64,000 bases of DNA from Diphasiastrum complanatum (GCA_029204225.1 MU832207.1:1-64000); one strand, 5' to 3'. Positions 33,080 to 44,885 are shown, numbered from the stretch's first letter. The notes: generated from the sequence alone by a model not told the origin. Translations and numbers: made by a program.

Positions 33080-33400
33080 GCTCTGATAGCATGTGAAAGT
33101 TTTCAGATCCTTAAGATCCAATCAACTTGAAAGATCTTTGGTTAGAAAGAGAAATACACTACCAATCTCACGAATGTAGAAAAATCAACATCTACACACA
33201 AAATGAGATGCAAACACTAATAGAACTTGATCAAAATTGAATAATATGATAAAGTACTATTGCTATCCATACAAAACCAGCAAGCTACTACACCAAATCA
33301 TACACAACCTTAATAGACAACTCCAAAGATCTATCATTTTGATCCATAATCATTTTAGGGATTATATTTTTAGATGATGCAAGGACGTGACTTATTTGGT
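33080..33400 (-). repeat. primer site and partial LTR, minus orientation
   Basis: The minus strand shows TGCTATCAGAGC (33080-33091), abutting sequence that starts 'tgtgaaagttttcagatcc' on the plus strand. The latter resembles the LTR edge at 61158 ('tgtgaaaaactcagatcc'). Only about 300 bp of LTR remain before integrase coding sequence starts. Confidence 0.5.
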
Positions 33401-33404
33401 TTGG

Positions 33405-33687
33405 GTTGCTCACGATCTTGAATGACCACCCTCATATTTGATGTTTTTCTCAAGTTCAAGAATGTTTTGGAGAGTCAATTCAACATGAAGATCAAGTGCT
33501 TAAAGTTGTCAAATGAAGAGCTATCATCAAAGTTCAAAAAGAGTTTTGTGTGGCACATGGGATCAAGAGGGAGCTTTCAAACTCAAAGGTTCTACATGGT
33601 GTGGAAGAGAGGAGGATCAATCTTTTTGAAAGAGCTAAATCCATGAGGGTGAATGCAAATCTTCCTAAGTCATTTTGGGGTGAAGCT
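33405..33687 (+). pseudogene. host copia integrase, left fragment
   Basis: The reading frames give FDVFLKFKNVLESQFNMKIK, then (shifted) GIKRELSNSKVLHGVEERRI and FERAKSMRVNANLPKSFWGE. These correspond to the integrase core end and the block usually reading ERKNRT..ESAK.MR...LPK.FW. The reading stops exactly at GEA, where LTR element B starts. The continuation (LMCANFSIG...) is found at 45704, 12 kb away. Two frameshifts are present. Confidence 0.8.
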
Positions 33688-34460
<773 letters not shown>

Positions 34461-34472
34461 TGGTATTAGAGC
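34461..34472 (+). promoter_or_regulatory. primer-binding site of element B
   Basis: TGGTATTAGAGC lies directly after the LTR and differs from the common initiator-tRNA site by one base. The following leader (34473-35049) shows no coding signal. Confidence 0.85.
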
Positions 34473-35049
34473 TTGTTATGAGAGGATCAAGCACATCTAT
34501 CAAGGATTTGGTGAAGATATCAATGCTAGAGCATACTAGATTGACTTCTAACCAAAAATTGAGTTTCTTGCATATGTAGATCGGATCTTTTGTAGATCAA
34601 AACTCATATTAGGTTATTGAACTTTATGAATTCCAATTTCACACCACACTTATTGGAAATAGCCAATTTTGGATGCATTAGAAAGTCTCACTTGAGGCTA
34701 CAAGATTCTATATCAAGTTTTAGGCAATTGCATGTAGAATTTGAAATATTCATTTTTTGGTGATTTTGTCAGAACCCTAAGTTTGATTGGATCTCTATTT
34801 TTTGAGGTTACTGAACGTTATTAGAGTGTGTTTCAATCTTAGGAAGTGGCAAGAGTCATTAGATTGAGGATAGATCATAGGTTGATCAAGATTTCTACAT
34901 TCTATGTGTTGTTTTGCTAGATATAAGTGCTAGAAGAGAATTGAGAGGTTCCATATCTTTGTGATTATTTTTGGAAAAATTTGTTGTATTTCAAACGAGT
35001 GATTTGTGCATTGGAATAAGTTGAAAGAGAAGGATCAGGCCATTTCAAC

Positions 35050-35836
35050 ATGTCTACATCAAGTGGATACATGTTGGAAGGCAATGCTGGGCTTTCATTG
35101 TGGAAAGTGAGGATGGAATCACTTCATGAGATAAATAATGTTTTGGATATTTTTATAGGTTTGGAGGAGAGGCCAGCAACACAACAAGAACAATTTAAAT
35201 GTGACAAGAGAGCTAAAAGAGCTCTACACATGATAAAGATGAATGTTACCAATGAACTTGTCGAGGAAATTGGTAAGTGTACTTCATCAAAGGATGTTTG
35301 GGATTAATTAAATAAGCTTTATGAATCCAAGTCTACTTCTAGAGTGTTGACTCTAAGAAGGCTTATCTTTCAAAGTTTGCAAAAGAATGAAGAGATTCCA
35401 AATATTTATGTTTTGAGAGTGAAGTCTTTGAATGATGAGTGAGCTTACATTGTGAGAGCATTAAGAAAGGAGAGCTTGTTCAAGTTATTCTTAATGGTTT
35501 GTTGGATGCTCATTCTAACATTGTACAAAGTCTTGCCATTCAAAGAACTTTGCCAAGTTTGATTGATCTTAAAGAGATCTTGATCAATGAAGGATATAGG
35601 CTTCAAGCAAGAGGTGGATCTTCATCAATATCTCAAGTTGGAGAGGAGGCTATGTTCATCAAGGGCAAAAGCAAAAGTAAGTGGCCTAAAGGGCAAGATC
35701 AGGGGGAGGCTTCTTCAAATGACAAAAGGAAAGATAGATCAAAGCTCAAGTGCTTCTATTGTGGCATCAAAGGACACTTTGCGAGTGCTACAAGAAGAAG
35801 AGAGATCAAGGAAACAAGCAAGGTATTCTTACTTAG
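35050..35836 (+). pseudogene. element B Gag
   Basis: MSTSSGYMLEGNAGLSLWKV is the start, 590 bp after the primer site. KRALHMIKMNVTNELVEEIG and CTSSKDVWD (stop) LNKLYESK follow the UBN2-type Gag pattern. After a frameshift near 35440 it continues KKGELVQVILNGLLDAHSNI and ends in one zinc knuckle, CFYCGIKGHFASATRRR. Here the last Cys of CCHC is changed to Thr. The MITE at 35837 separates this from the protease part. Confidence 0.85.
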
Positions 35837-36207
35837 TAGAGGAGTTCTAAATCCAAAAAAGACCCTTTGTAAAGATTCTTTTTATATTTTTTCTTAAGTT
35901 TTTCTTATACATGGACCAATCAAAACACTCAAATTCGAAATCTACGTAACGTAACTTTTTGAGTTCACATTTTGATTCCACTCTAAAAATGGCATAACTT
36001 TTTAGTGGTAAGTCCAAATTTAGCAAAGTTTGGTGCATTGAAAAGTGCTCAACAAGGCTTTCCAGTGATTTGTTAGATGACATACTTTTGAGATATGATT
36101 AAAAAGTTATGGCAAGTCAAAAGTATTAGTGCTATAATATTTTAATAATATAAAAGACATCTTGCACGAATTCTTAAAGGGTCTTTTTGGAGCTCAAAAC
36201 TCCCCTA
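35837..36207. mobile_element. MITE-like element with ~40-bp inverted ends
   Basis: The left end 'gagttctaaatccaaaaaag' followed by 'accctttgtaaagattc' is mirrored at 36168-36207, whose complement reads 'gagttttgagctccaaaaag' then 'accctttaagaattcg'. The right edge 'ccctaatg' is the same as in the transposon at 40137-45043. The ~370-bp interior has no coding potential. It sits between the zinc knuckle and the protease of element B and thus postdates it. A clear target duplication is not visible. Confidence 0.65.
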
Positions 36208-36925
36208 ATGCATGTTGAATATGGTTTGGATGTTCAAAATTCAAATGATGATTCTTTTGTGATGTCTTCATCTATGGTTGCTAATGATGGAGATTTAGAT
36301 CCATGATGGATTGATAGTGGAGCAAGTTCACACATGACTTTTCACAAAGAGTACTTCACTTCTTTGTTGACATATGAAGATGACAAGAAGGTGATCTACA
36401 CGGCCAATGATGGTGAGTGTGCAATCAAAGGGATTGACACAATTCCTATTTCTCTCTCTACAAATAGGAATGTTCATTTGAAGGATGTTTTGTTCATACC
36501 TTCCATTATCAAGAATTTAGTTAGTGTGACTCGATTGCTAAGTAAAGGTTTCAAAGTTGAGTTTGATGGAGATGCTTGCATGATCAAAAGGATGGATATC
36601 TTGATTGCAAAAGGTAAAATAAAAGGAAAATTGTTCAAAATAGATGCTTGTATTATTTCTAACCAAATTGGATTTGTGAAGTGAGCAAATACCTATTCAA
36701 GAGATTTGGCATAAAAGGATGGGGCACTTCAACTTCAAGTCACTGGAGGTAATGGCTAAAAAGCAAGTTGTAATTGATTTTCCAAAATCCTTAAGTAGCA
36801 TCAATCATGTTTGTGAATCTTGTGTTTTGTCAAAGTCACATAGACTTCCTTATGCTAGATCTACAAAGCCTTTTCAAGTTGTACATTTGGATATTCATGG
36901 AATTACTACAACTAGCAATGGAGGT
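36208..36925 (+). pseudogene. element B protease and gag_pre-integrase
   Basis: After the MITE the reading VQNSNDDSFVMSSSMVANDG leads to a stop and WIDSGASSHMTFHKEYF, the retropepsin active site. LKDVLFIPSIIKNLVSVTRL is the usual linker. After a frameshift near 36680, IWHKRMGHFNFKSLEVMAKK and CESCVLSKSHRLPYARSTKP form the zinc domain. It ends in FQVVHLDIHGITTTSNGG, the first integrase strand, where a minus-strand copia remnant replaces the rest of integrase. Confidence 0.85.
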
Positions 36926-38312
36926 GTGTTTACGATTCATGAATCGTTCGTGCTTTGAGTCAAAGACACGTTGACTGTCACAAATTGTTCTCGTTTGACC
37001 TTTGTGTCTTGTTCATGCTACGACAAAGTTGTAGAAGTTCACCATTTCTGATATCCCCTCTTGAACCTTGCAGCTTTGTTCATTCAATCCAATTGCCTCA
37101 CTTTGCTTGATAAAGAGTGGCTTGTCAAGCGATTTCGTGAGGAGATCTGCAATCATACTTTCTGATTTTATGAACTGGACCTAGAGCTCTCCTTTCAAGA
37201 TCAAATCTCGAATGTGATGGTACTTCAAAGGAATGTGCTTCATCTTTGAATGGAAGACAGGATCATGGGACAGATAGATGGCACTCTGAGAGTCCATCAT
37301 CATCGTGCTTGGTCCGTATCCCGATTGCCTCATTCGCCACTTTTGAGACTGCAACATACTCAACTTCGCAAGAAGATTGAGCTACCAGGGTTTGCTTTTT
37401 GCATATCCAGCTGATTGCAGTTTCACACGCTATTGTACATCCACCAGTAATGAACTTGTTGTCATCTTTGTAGCTTGCCCAGTTCGCATCACTGTAGTGA
37501 TGTAGCTTGAATCCTTTCTCTTCGTTTCTAGATCTATAGGTTAATCCAATATTCTAGGTACCCTTCAGATACTGTAGGATTTGTTTGGCCATTTGCCAAT
37601 GTGCTAGACCAGGATTGGAACATAATTGGCTCAATGAGTAAAAAGAGAAGGCCAGATCCGGTCTGGTACATCAAAATCTCGATTAAGTTCTAGTAGGATA
37701 TACCTGTCATCTTCTATCCTTCCTCTTCTGTTTTTGGGCAATCCTGTTTCGTGAGCTTGGCTCCAACTATCATTGAAATCATCCACAAAAATGGTCAGTA
37801 TCAAAAAATTCTTTCCTACTCTTTTGATGTAGACATTATAGTCTGGTTGAGTAGGGTTGAAGTCTAGAGACTTCAGAAGACCATCAAAATTTTTGTACCA
37901 GGCCCATGATGTAGACATTACAGTCTGATTGAGTAGAGTTGAAGTCTAGAGACTTCAAAAGTCCATCAATCTTTCTTCCTCTAGATCTCCGTGGAGAAAG
38001 GCTATTTTCACGTCAATTTTTGGTGAATTTTCAGATTGTTGGACAAAACGATGATCGCCATTGCATGCTCATCCTTTCTGATCCATTCAGCTTTCCTCAG
38101 ATCTCCCTCTGGAGGCTGCACCTCTGAGAGCTCATTCACCGACCAGATGTCTTCGCCCTTCAAGAGTGTTTTGATTTGGAATTTCTAGATTCTGTAATTT
38201 GCACCATCAGGACTAATTGCTACTCTAGTCTAGATTGTTGTAGCCATATTGTGTTGTCTGGAGGAATCACTGCTGGGATATCAATAGTGATAACCTGTAC
38301 GCTCTAATACTA
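36926..38312 (-). pseudogene. inserted minus-strand copia remnant (RT and RNase H)
   Basis: Minus-strand blocks: RT pieces near 37918 (YKNFDGLLKSLDFNPTQPDY) with FVDD in place of YVDD, a further piece near 37600, and RNase H pieces. These include MDSQSAIYLSHDPVFHSKMK (37190-37290) and AVSWRS-type remains upstream. A polypurine-like 'gttcaagagggga' near 37053 precedes a ~120-bp LTR stump. Part of the RT linker is duplicated: 'gtctggttgagtagggttgaagtctagagacttc' occurs near 37840 and again near 37920. A primer site in reverse (TAGTATTAGAGC, 38301-38312) abuts the LTR. Gag, protease and integrase are absent. Confidence 0.7.
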
Positions 38313-38984
38313 TGTAGCAGAAGCTTTTTTATTTTGTGTTCATCTTCTCTCTTCTGATTCACGAACAATTTTTTGTCTTTGAATTTTTTTTTCGTGTGAA
38401 AGCTCTTACAAGATCCCAGACACTCAACTATGCATCACATAACATATTTTATTCTAACAATCAAGAGACATAGCACAAGGCCAAGAGATACACAAAATAG
38501 AAAGACTATATTGTCAGTTTGGTTTTAGAGCGAGATCGTCAGTGTCTCGCTCATTGGCCGATTGACTCTCCTCTTTCGTTGTGTTCTACTCATTGGCAGA
38601 CTTTCATGCATAGCTATAATATTTTTGCTTTCTTACTCTATTCGCTACGTCTCTTTCTGTTTCTTATAGATCTCTATCAAATTCTCATCACACAGTTACG
38701 ATCCAGAGAGGATCATTTATACCTCCACTATGTGGAGTTTACAAGATAGCCAAACGTAGAATCACAAGACTAGTTAACGCTAATCAACTAGTTAGTTAGT
38801 CTCCATTGTTGCTATTCGTTTCAGCTGGGCATGAAGCCCATTGAGCTGCCAACTGGCAGCGCGAAAGATTTCTCTTCATGTGTGTTCGTTCTTTTTGTTT
38901 CTTTTCGTAGTTTTTGTTTTGCGTCCATTTTGCGGTTTGCAGTCCTGGAGGTGTGTTTACGATTCGCGATTGATTCGCGAATCA
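38313..38984 (-). repeat. 5' LTR of the inserted copia remnant
   Basis: Bounded inside by the reversed primer site (38301-38312). Contains the complements of the blocks seen in the LTR at 32030-32759 ('ctccactatgtggagtttacaagatagc', 'gagctgccaactggcag'). The host reading resumes just after 38984. Confidence 0.7.
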
Positions 38985-39390
38985 ATAGGACCAAGGAGGA
39001 TCCATCTTCAAGGAAAGGTATATTTGTTGGATATAGTGAGGTGAGTAAAGCCTACAAGGTTTACATTCCTTCTACTAATAACTTGGTGATTATTGGTAGA
39101 GATTTCATTTTTGATGAGGGGAACATTCCAAAAGTATCTTCAAGCATTATTGATGGTGATGTGGATGGATCTAACATTTTTTATGTTGATGAAAAAGATC
39201 CTACTTTAGATGGTGATGATGATGGACCTTCATCAAGTCAAAAGCCAAGGAGAACATCAAGGGAAAGACAAACAACTTCAAGGCTCCATATAATAAGCAA
39301 GTGGAAGTGATTCATTTTGTTTTTCTCACATCTTTTGGTGAATCTTCTTGTGTAGATGATGCTATCCAAGTAGATAAATGTTCTCATGAT
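38985..39390 (+). pseudogene. element B integrase C-terminus and linker
   Basis: RTKEDPSSRKGIFVGYSEVS, then KAYKVYIPSTNN and GRDFIFDEGNIPKVSSSI, are the integrase C-terminal blocks; the intact element at 61806-64000 has closely similar text. The acidic linker (DPTLDGDDDGPSSSQKPRRT) and SRLHIISKWK follow. The reading decays after 'SFGESSCVDDAIQVD', the point where RT should begin. RT does not follow; a different segment does. Confidence 0.85.
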
Positions 39391-40117
39391 TTTTAAGAAA
39401 CTAATGGATCTAGAAAAGATATCTTAGTCAATGGTTTTGATGTTCAAGTGGAAGATCAAGAGGTTGATCTCAAAGGGCTTCAACGACACAAAAGAGAAAG
39501 TGGTAATTTGGAGCTAATCAAGAGCATCAATTGGCAAAGATGTTATGGATCTATTTTGCAGGTTGTTGAAGACTCAAGTAAGGTCAAAGGAGCAACAAAT
39601 AAGTGTTTTTCAATTTTACGTTACTTGTTCTATCTCATGTTTGTTGTACTAGAATTCTTGGATGGTTTTGCTAACAAAAATGAAGCTATTTGAGTCTCAT
39701 TATGTCACTCATTGATGATCAAGTCATCAAGTGATGATGGCATCTTGTGGCAAGATGGAGATGGAGGCTCATTCATGGAGTTTCATGGTGGATACATATC
39801 AAGAAAGGACAAAGAGAGAGGATCCAAAAAAGAAAATGGTTATCACTCACATTTATTGTCTGGTTGTTGTAATCTTCCATAGAGTTCAAAGTTGATAGCA
39901 TGGAGAAATCATCTCATTTACATTCTATTTGGTTCTTCATGTTCTATTCACATCTTGACATGTAAAATTGATGTAAGAAATAGTGAAGCATCCCAAGTAG
40001 ACACTATTATATATATCAATTATGAAAGCTACTTTAGAACCTTGGAAAGGAAGTCTATACTTAGGATGGAGATCATTTTAAAGTTGGATCAAAATTGTAT
40101 TGTTAAGCTAAAACTAG
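39391..40117 (+). pseudogene. non-pol module replacing RT and RNase H in element B
   Basis: This ~730-bp segment occupies the place of RT and RNase H. Its conserved peptides are VEDQEVDLKGLQRHKRESGN, LELIKSIN, HSLMIKSSSDDGILWQDGDG, SWRNH-like text and RNSEASQVDTIIYINYESYF. It ends with RKSILRMEIILKLDQNCIV and KLVEGRV next to the polypurine tract. The same order is found at 48539-49290 in another element. The RNSEAS part is also related to ISEASKVDTYVHKQVV at 56120 and 58500. I recognise no domain. Stops interrupt it here. Confidence 0.55.
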
Positions 40118-40129
40118 TTGAAGGGAGAG
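40118..40129 (+). promoter_or_regulatory. polypurine tract of element B
   Basis: TTGAAGGGAGAG ends where the 3' LTR starts (TGTAAAA, 40130-40136). The LTR is then interrupted by the DNA transposon and resumes at 45044. Confidence 0.8.
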
Positions 40130-40136
40130 TGTAAAA

Positions 40137-40177
40137 CATTAGGGGATATTAGAACTCAAAATGGGCCCTTTGTCAAG
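40137..40177 (+). repeat. left terminal inverted repeat of copy B
   Basis: Pairs with 45003-45043 over roughly 40 bp, best in CATTAGGG and CAAAATGGGCCCTTT. Confidence 0.8.
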
Positions 40178-40585
40178 ATGTTGTTTTTGATTTCGCATGC
40201 TTTCAACGCTTATGTGTCCCAATGAATGGTGTCCATCTGTGACGAACTATAATAGTGGTTGACGGACGAAAATTGTATTTAACTTTCCCAGCCAAATTTT
40301 CGTGATTTTCAAATATCCCGCCGGGCAGAATAAACAATTGTGATTGGACCACAGTTACTGCCCGAATACTCTTATGCTGCCCGTCATTGTTCACTCGAGG
40401 TTGATTTGACGTCAATAGTCATAAATTGTGGTTAACTAATCATTGTAGTTAAGGAACTTCTTGTCATTCATAGGTATACCTCTCATTTTCTTCATTCTAT
40501 CTCTCATTTTCTTGTCATTCTTAGGTTTACCTCACAATCTCTACATTCTCTTCGATCTCAGCCTGCATACTCATATTTTTGACTA

Positions 40586-40795
40586 ATGGCTACACATAAT
40601 TGGAGACCAAGAGGAACCATTGATGCAATCAATATTTGCAATGAAAAAAATGCAGAAGATCAATGGATACCAAGAATATATCAAAAATATCAATGGATCT
40701 TGATGCATCCCTCTGCAAAAGGCTCATTCCGAAAAAAAAAAAGATCGAATAACATATATAGAAGCTCAACAAAAAACAAGCGCGCATCGAATTGA
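40586..40795 (+). CDS. short open frame downstream of a GC-richer, promoter-like region
   Basis: MATHNWRPRGTIDAINICNE starts a 69-codon frame running to KNKRASN. It lies on the opposite strand to the two main genes. The preceding 400 bp are richer in G and C and have a clean CT-rich leader, unlike the surroundings, which suggests a real 5' end. No family is recognised. It is probably the truncated first exon of a third transposon gene. The missing protease exons of copy B should lie in this area, so a deletion joined the two. Confidence 0.35.
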   Translation: MATHNWRPRGTIDAINICNEKNAEDQWIPRIYQKYQWILMHPSAKGSFRKKKRSNNIYRSSTKNKRASN

Positions 40796-40887
40796 TATCA
40801 AAAAGTTTTGATTGAATATCAGATCAGCGCGACACATTGGAAAAATAAACCAATCAATAACTACAAGGGCGCGTCGAACCGATATTG
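40781..40887. repeat. three copies of the dispersed ~18-nt motif (copy B)
   Basis: At 40781-40799, 40814-40833 and 40869-40887, alternating in orientation, in the intron position that corresponds to 29938-30160 of copy A. A shorter match is at 42357-42370, right before the H3-like start codon. Confidence 0.6.
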
Positions 40888-40899
40888 AGAAATTTATAC

Positions 40900-42343
40900 C
40901 TCTGCATCAACCATTTTCAGCATCGAGTATGCTTTTGCATTTGGTATTGAAAAGAGTTCCAGTATTTTTTGTATATGGGTCCTGGCAATTTTGTGTGTGT
41001 GTGTAATAGAGTTCATCTTCAAACAAACTAGATTACACACACTCTCATCATTGACATACAGGGACAACACATATAAGCTCCAATGATCATTGAAATCAGA
41101 AAACAAGAAATTTATGATCAATGTGAAATCAAAATAATAAAATAAAATCTGAAAAATAGACACTTACTTTGTTATGTATGGCAGCATGAGAATTGGAGTC
41201 CCCAGTCTGACGTATTGGAGCATATCATTGTGCAAACTTTTGAAATCAGGGAAATCAAATGTTGCCATGAATTGAAGGGGAAACAATGCAACATCTATAA
41301 ATAGTGAGGTTTGGAAGAAATCCATCCAATCTCCTACATTGTCCCCTAGCATTTTATCCCTACTTTCTAGTTCACCAGTATCTAAACTAAAAAGGGGGAG
41401 ACCAGCATTGGTCTTCGACATCCTAAAACTGTATCGAGGACTAAACCTTTAGGATACATGTTTAACAATTGGTCATACTGTACATAGTGCAGGGGGTAAC
41501 AGAAATAACACTGATAAACCACATAAAGAATTGTCATTTAAGATTGATTCTACCTTTACACTAATAAAATCATCTAAATCGCTTCCAACAATAGGAGGAG
41601 AGGAACTAATATTTATGGGTTTAGGAGGAGGAGGAGATTTAGGAGGTGGAGATTGGTTAGGAGAGGAAGATTTAGCAGAAAAAGTTAAAGATGGAGTGGA
41701 AGGAGAAGAAGGAGACTTAGGAGGAGAATGCCTAGAAGAAAGAATTATATTCAAAGGATATGGCTTGGAAAAATCCCTTGCTTTAGATGGAGGGTCTAGA
41801 GACCTCCTCTTCTTTGAAACACTCCCGATCTGTATATGAACAAGAAGCTGGGTTGGTTGAGATTGCTTTCGTTTTCTCCTCTCTGAATCTTGTTTTGGAG
41901 GAGAGGAGGGAGCAGGTCTAAAGTATTCAGCAAACTTGTCATATGTGTCCCGAAGCCTGAACACGATGTTGAGATCTTTGGGCATGATGGTCACTCTCTT
42001 GGCATGGACAGCTGCAACAACAGTATCAGAAAAAAATTTTCACCTGAAAATTCTCATATGTTGTGTGCAGTGCCTCAATTGCCATTACCGTCCATCTCAC
42101 ATTTGTAGATAGACTTTTTGTCACCTGCCTGATGGACCTCCGTATGTGAGATTTCGAAATCAAAAAATTATTTGTCTTCTAAAGCTTCTGAATATCCTTG
42201 ATCCAGGGTGGGTCTCTTCTTCTGTCCCTTGGCCTAGGAGGTGGTGGTGGTGGACGAGGTGGTGGTTGTGGATTTTTCTGACCCGCACTTGAAATTGGTA
42301 TTCCACCTGAATGCCCTTGTGCTGTTTGCTTGGTCCACGCCAT
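40900..42343 (-). pseudogene. histone H3-like / Ulp1-like protease fusion gene, copy B
   Basis: The Met at 42343 opens MAWTKQTAQGHSGG, against ARTKQTARKSTGG in H3. A poly-Pro stretch then PPWIKDIQKL-stop-KTNNFLI corresponds to the H3 aN helix. IRRSIRQVTKSLSTNVRWTV and MAIEALHTTYENFQVKIF are a1-L1-a2. After a one-base shift near 42030, VHAKRVTIMPKDLNIVFRLR gives L2-a3. A 120-residue Lys/Ser/Pro linker (SPPKSPSSPSTPS) follows. Then come NVGDWMDFFQTSLFIDVALF, a gtaagt donor (41167) and DHWSLYVLSLYVNDES...CLKMNSI (41086-40900). The acceptor AG before DHW is mutated (CAA), and the exons with the catalytic Cys are missing. The H3 part is the better preserved of the two copies. The protease assignment rests on copy A. 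Confidence 0.75.
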
Positions 42344-42481
42344 TACTGTGTAGTAGCGAATCAACGCGCGATAATGTTAATTTCAGGATCAGACCTCAGT
42401 TCAAGTGCGTCAAAACGATACTTGAGCTAAACTATTACATTAGCTGGTAGCAGATGGGCACGATGGTTGTCCCTTTTTCAC

Positions 42482-44885
42482 TCAATTATTACCTTCCAAT
42501 GTTCGTGTGGCTTGAACGATTTCTCTCCAACTTTCGTATCTGACAATTGATTCTTTACATGTGTGATTGGATAAAAATCTTCTTGTTTTAGCACCTCCAA
42601 TTGATGGCTTATTAGGAACACTTTCTTTTTTCCCTAAGAGTCTGTCACTTTTTTCAATCGTGGCATTCCCTTTATGTAGTCCTGTATTTGACAAAACTAT
42701 TTCCAACCTCCTAATTGCTACTTTAGCCACAAATTCCAGTTTATGATTCCACACTAGGAGAATATGCAAGTAAATAAGTTTCTCAATAATATGAACCTCA
42801 ACATGCAAAGTGCATATGTGAACATATTTTAATGGAATTGGCAGAACACTTTTCATATTTGGATTTTCAGTTTCTCATGTTGGGCCAGTGTTTGTTGATC
42901 GTCCCAAATTCATACTGTAGCAATCCCTCATGTAATAAAGACATGGATGCTTTGATGTTCCCCCATGAGAGACATTATACATACATTTTAAAGTTTTCAA
43001 ATCTCCTACAAGGTGCCATTGAATTTGAAAACTTCCATGGTTTTCAACTGTGAATTTCTCACCCTCCAAATGTCTCTTTATAATCTCGCCATAGTTTGTT
43101 CTTGAAAATATCCATGATAGTATTTTATGGTCCTCTTTCAAGACCTCTAGAGAAACAAGAATGCATCACATGTCAATAAAAACTGGCAAGGTATGAATTA
43201 TTAATATAGATATTCTAAATGAAAATTGAAATGTATACCTGGAATGCCGCCAACCACCATATGTGATTTTCCGATTGAACACTAAACATTTGATCATCTG
43301 TTTCGAAAATTTTGTTCATCAAAGTGACACTCACACGTTCTAACTCCTGACCCTTGATGATTTCAGATTCATCCAATTTTATTACAATAATGATCTTTCC
43401 ATTTACTTGATGTTCGTCTAGTTTATAGAATTGAATAATGTATTTTAAAACATTTTCAATATCAAGGAAAATATTATTGCAATCGTTGTAATTAAACTCA
43501 CTATATTCTGATTTGTATAATTCAGTTATATGAAGTAGTTGGCCAACTACTTTTAACATTCCGTCATTATAAAAATTTCTAGCTAATCTTACCCGATATG
43601 GACGTGGAAGATTAATTTTCTTCACCATCACTTCAGAAAAAGCTTCTTTGACTATTCTAAAAAAAGTAGAATAAGCATTTCTGCTAATTTCAGATACATC
43701 ACATGCACCTTGTATCACATTTGTATCCAAGTACAATTGAATCTTAATCAAGACAGTCTCTACAGTTTCATTTTTTATTTTTTCAAACCGAGCACTTTTT
43801 ATCATTTCCTTTGTTGACTTTCTTGGTAAAACATGACTTAAAGATAATCCAATGCATGACGATCTGTTAAATAGTTCTTTGCCACCAAACATGATCTGCA
43901 AGAAACATATAAAACTCAAATTATGTTCAATAAATAAATAATCCATGTTACAAGTGTAAATCAAACTTAAATGACATATACAAATCAAATAAACTATTTA
44001 GATGACAACATGCTTGAATGCTCGGATTTTTTTTTTTTATTGCCGCTATGTGTAGATAGGTCATCAATATTCTTCATCAGTACTTTGTTTCTTTTCCTCT
44101 TCATCATTGTCTTATTGATAAATTTTAGATCAACAGCAGATTTCAAACTCTCGGATCGCAACTTTTCCATGGATTCTAACATTTCTTGGTTTGATCCTCG
44201 AAGAGTAGTGACAGTAGCATTCAACTCTGACATAGCATTCTTGAGTGCATTATTTTCAGCACTAGTGTGTTGCACATAATGAAGCAATTATTGATTTGCA
44301 CATTGCAATTGTTGATTAGCAAACTGTAATTGTTGATTTAGACAAGATATGCTATGCACTCCAATATCTTGCAACCTTTGACAATATTCAAGTAATCCGC
44401 TATTTCCTTCACATACATATCTGAGAAGATGAGTTAAGGACTTAAAATCTGGACAGAAATTGGTAGCTGGATCATTAGGATAAATTGATCCATCCACCCA
44501 CAAATCTATATTCATATGATTATTCATTCTCAATTCTCTAACTATTGCTGCAGCATTCTCTACAGCTTTCGTATTTTTCTTGATAATTGGAGTGCATTCC
44601 ATAGAAAAAGCAACATGCAAATGGAACATTGCCATTGTTAAAACTACAATCATGTAAATGAATCTACCTACAGTAAATCAATATGAATAGATCTAGCATT
44701 CCTTACTTTTGTAATGTTTTTGTCGCATTGAAGAATCGTCTCACCTCGTATTTCACTATAAGCATACAGTGATTTCAAAAGTTTTGCCTCTCCCGCTTCA
44801 GTTTTTGCATTGAGCACACCAAGATATTCAGTCTTAAAGCTCTAGTCCCGAATTTGGGAACGAGCATGAAGAGAAGTTATTACAT
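42482..44885 (-). pseudogene. transposase-like gene, copy B
   Basis: Candidate first exon 44885-44715 (VITSLHARSQIRD, LLKSLYAYSEIRGETILQ). The Met at 44635 (MAMFHLHVAFSMECTPI) matches the start in copy D. The exon continues with NFCPDFKSLTHLLRYVCEGN, Q-rich repeats and coiled coil (one TAA near 44290), KRKRNK (basic), to 43994. The next exon, 43891-43241, has NLPRPYRVRLARNFYNDGML, KIIIVIKLDESEIIKG and ENHIWWLAAFQ. The third, 43144-42482, has WHLVGDLKTLKCMYN, HPCLYYMRDC and YVHICTLHVEVHIIEKLI. Putative catalytic acids are D in KLDE and D in GDLK. The first Cys pair is kept as C-Y in this copy (HPCLYY). The C-terminal part seen in copy C is missing. It would bind the element ends in the nucleus. 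Confidence 0.65.

Noticed and set aside
41531-41839. Plus-strand Gly/Glu-rich open frame
   Set aside because: Antisense shadow of the Ser/Pro linker of the H3/Ulp1-like gene.
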